In this document: in pieces, positions 59,409-64,000 of the stretch
How the letters are laid out: every line of letters starts with the position of its first letter
How positions within the stretch are numbered: the stretch's first letter is position 1
NCBI GenBank assembly: GCA_025766275.1
Contig: JAFKAC010000001.1
Coordinates: 1,116,001 to 1,180,000, forward strand
DNA from: Lactarius indigo
Lineage: Eukaryota; Basidiomycota; Agaricomycetes; Russulales; Russulaceae
Length of the DNA: 64,000 nucleotides
Direction of reading: 5' to 3'
The notes under the pieces: model-generated
Databases searched by the model: none
Seen by the model: the letters and a program-made list of their open reading frames with translations, nothing else
What the model was told of the DNA's origin: nothing
Made by a program: the position numbers and the translations under genes

Positions 59409-62268
59409 ATGACACCCCCGGATGCACTCGCTCGTTCGACATCCTCGCTCGCCCCCTCAAGCGGCCCTTCCACCGCCGTTCCGAGCGAGGCTGACCTCCC
59501 ACTACCCCCAAAGCCAGAACCACGTCTGTCCTTCGGAATTCCGGTGCTCGAATCTGCCAAATTCAGACTATCACACGATGTACGTGTGCCCAGTCCCGTG
59601 TCCGCCTCGCCCTTTCCTTCTGTGCCTAACACGTGTTGTACGCACGCCTTTTCGCAGTTTGCACGTCTCGTCAGGTCGTCCAGCTCAGTCTCCTCCAAGT
59701 CGACTCGCACAGGCGGAACTGCCGTGAGTTCATTCTGAAAAGTCTTCTCGTCGAGCCCTCCAAAACGTGTTGGTCTCTCGATGCCGTCCGCTGACTCCAT
59801 TATCCTTGCTCCCACAGAGCACACACGGATCGCGCGCGGTGCCCTCAGACTATGAGAACGAGCCCCACTCTGGGCTGCCTCTTCACCCCGTCGACCTCGA
59901 CCCCCACGACATGCCTCCTCTCTTCTCTGACTCTCCCCCGGACTCTCTCTCCCGTCGCGCCAAAGTGAGTTCTCCCACCCACTTCTTCCTTCACCCCGTC
60001 CCACCCCACTTACTGACTTCTCAAGTTCTATGGCTTCCTTTCACGCTCCTCCTCACGCTCCCGTTCGCGCTCCAAGAGCGACACCCGTCCCTCCGACTCT
60101 GGCTCCAATGAGAGTCCCGAACTCCCGAATGCCACCACCGCAACCACAACCTCGACCTCCGTCACCTCCGACTCTCACCTGTCCACCGTCCCCCCGACGT
60201 TACGTCCGCTCTCGAACAACACCACCACGACCGGTGAAACTGTGACGCCAAAGAATATGCACACACTCACCTCCCGACACAACGTACAGGCGATTCTAAT
60301 CAACGACTCTGGTATCGGCGTCGATGAGCCGTCGATCACCCACGACCGTCGGATGCCCCCTCCCCCAGTGCCCGGCCCTGCCACCACCTCCCAACGAACC
60401 TCGACCAAAGAGAAGCGCCGTTCCAAGCCGCTTTTCGGCCTCCCCGCAGCGCCTTGGTCCCGCCCGACGACTCCAAAGGACGAGCAAGTTCCGCTTCCGT
60501 CACCACCCCAAAGCCCCCGTAACCGTCCATCCAAGGTTTCAAAGATAGAAAATTGGTTCAAACATGGTCCGTCATTCTCACTTAAATTTGATCCGGTTGC
60601 TGAGCCAACTCGCTTCGTCACTCGCAGGCACGACTTCGGCGACTCCTTCGACGTCACGTCCCGTTATTGCCGCTCCACAGCCCTTCAGACCTGCCATCTC
60701 TTCCTCCGTTCCCGCAGATCGTGCCGATGCGAGGCACCGTCCGCACTCGACCCCACCACGCATACACCCACCCGGCGTGGAATCTTCTGATTCTGAGCGT
60801 GACGGCCGCTGCTCCCCACTGTTGGGGCTCTTTACGAGCACCCGTGGAAGGGGCAAGCAGCGCGAACAGTCGCAAGACCGCCATCCATCTAGATCTAGAA
60901 AACCCGTCGTAGGAGCACCGATGATGAGGACACGCACGGCGTCACGCGAAGGCCCAAGCGTCCCACCCAAACCTCCCGGCGGAGCACGGTTACCAAGCTT
61001 CGAATTCGAGCGCGGTGGAGGTGCGGAAGTGCGGCGCAGCACAAGCCATAACGGTCACCACCGACGCGTGGTCGCTTCACATGGCCATGGCAACGGCAAC
61101 GGACACGCACATACTCACGCGAACCACCGCGCCCGCGGACACGCGCACTCCAATTCACTTGACATGCGCACCCGCGGACATTCACATAATACACATCATA
61201 CCCACGCGCGCTCGCCCACTCACACGACGCACCCTGTGCGTTCACACACGCATCCACAGCCCAACCAGCAGCACCGCAGTACCATGTCCCCGCACGCCGC
61301 CATGAACTCCCCGCCGCCACCGCAGGGGCCGACTGGCGCGTCCGCAGCATCACAGTCTACCGCAGGCACCGCAGCGACGAACACGACGACCGGCGCAGCG
61401 GTCACGGGCGGTACTGGCAGCTGGGGCCGTGTTGCGCGTACGATCGACTGGGTGCGCGGCGTCGGCGTGCACCCGCCCTTTGCATTCGAGAGCGCGGCCA
61501 GCAGCACGGCCAGCGCCAGCGGTGAGCGACGGCCCGGTACCGGCAGCGGCGGAGGAGGAGGAGGAGGAGGAGGGGCGGATATACGCGAACGCGAGCGCGA
61601 TAGAGATCGCGAGCGCACGCGGAGACACGTCGTACAGACGCCGCAGGTGCCTGCTGCGCCAACACCGGCACTACCACCAGCTTCGCCTGGGAAGAGCGTC
61701 GGCTCGGGTACAACAGGCACGGGCCGTTGGGAACAGCGCGAGGTCGAGTTGGGGCTCGGGCTTACGTGGGCGCCGTCGAAGATCCGCGTGCGTGAGTGGA
61801 CGCCTGGCGGTACGTTGCCCGCTCAGCTTGGTCCGGAAGGCGAGGCGCGCGCGGCGCGGGCGCAGCGCGAGATGGTGCAGCGCGTGCTGGAGCGCGATGG
61901 AGCGCGGCGCACGCGCGAACGTCTTGCGGAGTATGAGATGGGCTATGCGCGCTCGAGGTCGCGCTCGCGGAAGGATAAGGAGGTGACGGGGAGGTTTAGG
62001 GAGGTGCTTGGCGCGGAGGGGTTCGAGGCGTTCAAAAAATGTGAGTTGGTCTCAGTTTTTTTTTTTGTTCGAGCGCGGGCACTGATGGTGCCGGACTTTA
62101 GATGTGCGCAGGTTCGATGCGGATATCATTCCGCTCGAGGGCGCGTCAGGCTTGCTGGGGCGCGTGGAACGCCTGCTGGATAAGGCACCTACGCGCCATG
62201 TCGGCACGCGTGAGAAGCGCGAGATGCTAGACGACTTGGTGCGCATCGTTCGCGAGAGCGAGTGGTGA
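59409..62268 (+). CDS. Hypothetical low-complexity protein with His-rich tract, 860 aa
   Basis: I do not recognise this protein. Start MTPPDALARSTSSLAPSS; introns 59724-59817, 59965-60025, 60567-60627 and 62041-62101 leave exactly 861 codons. After a Ser/Pro-rich start come PSDYENEPHSG, an Arg-Ser run (FYGFLSRSSSRSRSRS) and a conserved-looking patch (NVQAILINDSGIGVDEP). WFKHG follows, then a His-rich region (about 61081-61270, repeats of HGHGNGNGHAHTHANH type) and a Gly run (61549-61575). An ERERDRDRER stretch precedes the best candidate folded part, at the C terminus: WTPGGTLPAQLGPEGEARAA to RRFDADIIPLEGASGLLGRV and LDDLVRIVRESEW. No signal peptide or membrane segment is seen. The His tract could bind metal, but that is a guess. 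Confidence 0.7.
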
Positions 62269-62844
62269 TTCCCCTTCCGCCCCTGCACATGCATAACAGG
62301 ACTTTGTTTCTCCATGACCCGTCATTCACTACCCTTTTATATATCCTAATCATCTAGTTTTATAGAGTCCCCACACCACGCATTTTATGCATATCATTTC
62401 AACTTATTCCTATTCTTCATTTACATCGGCTTTTCTTGTATCCCCCTGCCTTGAGGTAGCTAGCTCTTTTCTACAATACCGCCTCGTTATTGTGCACCTG
62501 CTTTCTTCCACCTTCCTACATACACTTTCCTTGGTTTCTTCCTCATTTCCTCGCCTTCATCGCCCCCGCCTTGTTTCGCTACGTTCTTCACCTTACGACC
62601 CCCCATTCATGTTTACGCCACTTGCCCACGAGACGAATATAGCTATGTCATGTTGCATATTGGTACTGTACGTTTTCTCTCCGTCCGTGGTCATGTTTCC
62701 TTTTTTGTGTGGTTTCTTTTACCATCCCGCCTGGAATAAACCAGGAGAGAGAAATGCTAATGTTGTTTATATCCTCTATCCATGATTCTTACATCCCGTA
62801 TTCGAGTAGCTATAACTAGTATACAACAAGCAGAGAGCGACTTA
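62269..62844. other. Intergenic, convergent 3' ends
   Basis: T-rich, pyrimidine-biased sequence between two convergent genes, presumably their 3' untranslated regions. Nothing else is seen. Confidence 0.55.
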
Positions 62845-63716
62845 TTAAGTTGCTGGCCGCAGCGAGCGCAGTCGGTCCGCGAGGCTGCCGTCCTCCTCGC
62901 CGACGACCGAGACGCGCTCAGGTGGGGCGATGTCCGGCACCTCCTTCGTCGCGAGGTCCTGCTGCAGCTCGATATTCGCCTCCTCCGCCATCTGCCGCAT
63001 CAGCGAGTCCACCTGGTCCTGCGGCGTCGACACTGCCGTCGTTGAGCCCATCGCGTCTTCCATGTACGACGTCTGCACGTCGAGGTCGGAGAACTGCGAC
63101 TCGAACTTGTCCATCACGAGGGATATCTGCGGCCGAGCCGGTGAGTTGTGTGAGTTTGGTGGAGTAGGAGTAGGGAGTGGGTACGCACACGCTCGAGGTT
63201 CATCGTCTCCATGGCTTTGTCCATCCCCTTCACGACGCTCGTCATGTTCCCCGTCACCTGCCGCATCGTCACGGCCGTCTCGACGCGGCTGGCGACGGCG
63301 TCGATGCGGCTGGCAAGGCGGAGGAGGTTGAGCGCCTCGCTCTTCTTGCGGATCGCATTGGAGGCGTAGATCCGCGCGCCGTCATTGTTGCCCTGCTGCA
63401 GCGCCTGTATGACAATATCGATCGATCAACCCATTTTCATTGAGCCCGGGTTGTTGCGCACCTTCTTTAGCCGTGTCTTCTCCGCATTCTCGTCCTTCTG
63501 CGCCTTCTTTGCTTGTCGACTGAGCGACTTGGCCGTGAACTGCGGAAGGAGGGGGGGGTTCGGTTCAGTTTAGCGTTTCGGGCGTTGGGAAATGAAAGAA
63601 AAGAAGTGTAATTACTTTGAGCTGGAACAGGGTCTCTTTGGGGGAGATCGATCAGATTTGAAGGGGAAATGAAGTGAAGAAGGCTGCGAAAAAAACTCAC
63701 TCTCGAGGTTGCTCAT
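62845..63716 (-). CDS. DID2: ESCRT-III-associated protein Did2/CHMP1
   Basis: An ESCRT-III-related subunit that recruits and regulates the AAA ATPase Vps4 during multivesicular body sorting at endosomes. The start [33 protein letters not shown] spans two very short first exons, as commonly seen in fungi. [40 protein letters not shown] and the final exon [20 protein letters not shown] match the family. The C terminus, [16 protein letters not shown], is a MIM1 motif (DxxLxxRLxxLR) that binds the Vps4 MIT domain. Introns are GT-AG. About 200 residues, the family's normal length; no damage. Confidence 0.95.
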
Positions 63717-63949
63717 GGTCAAGGTAAAGTGTTCGTAGCAAATCACCGACGACTTGACGAAACCGGATCGGTCATGTGACGTTGTCACAAAAGTCACCGA
63801 ACTTAACGATCACGACCACAAAATGAATGGTCCGGCGGACAAACGTCGATCAGGTCCATCACCGCTCTGAGGGACATTCGCAGTTCTATCCCGCGACCAG
63901 CCTCAGCCTTTGCCCCGCCCTCTCGGCTCCGATTCAGAACGAGGCCATC

Positions 63950-64000
63950 ATGGATGCCTCTAGGCAGAATAATCACCGTCGCGTCCTGCACCTCGCCCGC
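63950..64000 (+). CDS. Possible start of a divergent gene, cut by window end
   Basis: An ATG at 63950 opens a frame (MDASRQNNHRRVLHLAR) that runs off the window, 234 bp from the divergent DID2 start. Too short to identify. Confidence 0.25.
   Translation, partial: MDASRQNNHRRVLHLAR

Noticed and set aside
60564..60627. Independent 539-codon gene starting at 60564
   Set aside because: Its first 21 codons are the intron 60567-60627. The frame continues from the upstream exons, and its end runs into the intron at 62041.
1..64000. CRISPR arrays, operons, ribosome-binding sites, rRNA
   Set aside because: Spliced fungal nuclear DNA. No regularly spaced direct repeats or rRNA-like sequence were seen.

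Overview
The window is nuclear DNA of a basidiomycete fungus, most likely an Agaricomycete. Genes on both strands carry many 48-65 nt GT-AG introns. They include an Agaricomycete-type DUF6535 membrane protein, sesquiterpene synthases of the mushroom type, tandem P450s and secreted S10 carboxypeptidases. Conserved housekeeping genes sit at both ends, and the middle (about 6-57 kb) is accessory DNA shaped by tandem duplication and retroposition.

Layout. 0-5.6 kb: the 3' part of the splicing factor SF3a60 gene (SF3A3/Prp9), then a complete synaptojanin-type gene (Sac phosphatase plus inositol 5-phosphatase). 6.2-11.3 kb: one large DUF6535 gene with six internal repeats, two of whose junctions appear to be exon sequence turned into introns. 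11.7-13.6 kb (minus): a sesquiterpene synthase gene split by a 625-bp tRNA-derived SINE with a 15-bp target-site duplication. 15.2-16.6 kb (minus): an unrecognised low-complexity protein. 17.8-42.4 kb (minus): five tandem serine carboxypeptidase genes (S1-S5), of which S1 and S3 carry frameshifting deletions. Two paralogous zinc-cluster-like genes (D1, D2) alternate with S4 and S5. 44.1-49.0 kb (plus): two tandem cytochrome P450 genes. 49.3-57.6 kb: a head-to-tail segmental duplication, each unit with a sesquiterpene synthase gene (TPS-B, TPS-C). 59.4-62.3 kb: a large low-complexity, His-rich protein. 62.8-63.7 kb (minus): the ESCRT-III gene DID2/CHMP1, with a possible divergent gene start at the right edge.

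How the genes may work together (inference): two P450s next to terpene synthases look like a sesquiterpenoid biosynthetic cluster. The third synthase lies 30 kb away on the other strand, beyond the carboxypeptidase array, and is interrupted. TPS-B has lost a splice donor, so TPS-C is the synthase most likely to work. The carboxypeptidases would act outside the cell on peptides and have no evident link to terpene metabolism. Exon boundaries were placed by eye from splice sites and protein continuity.
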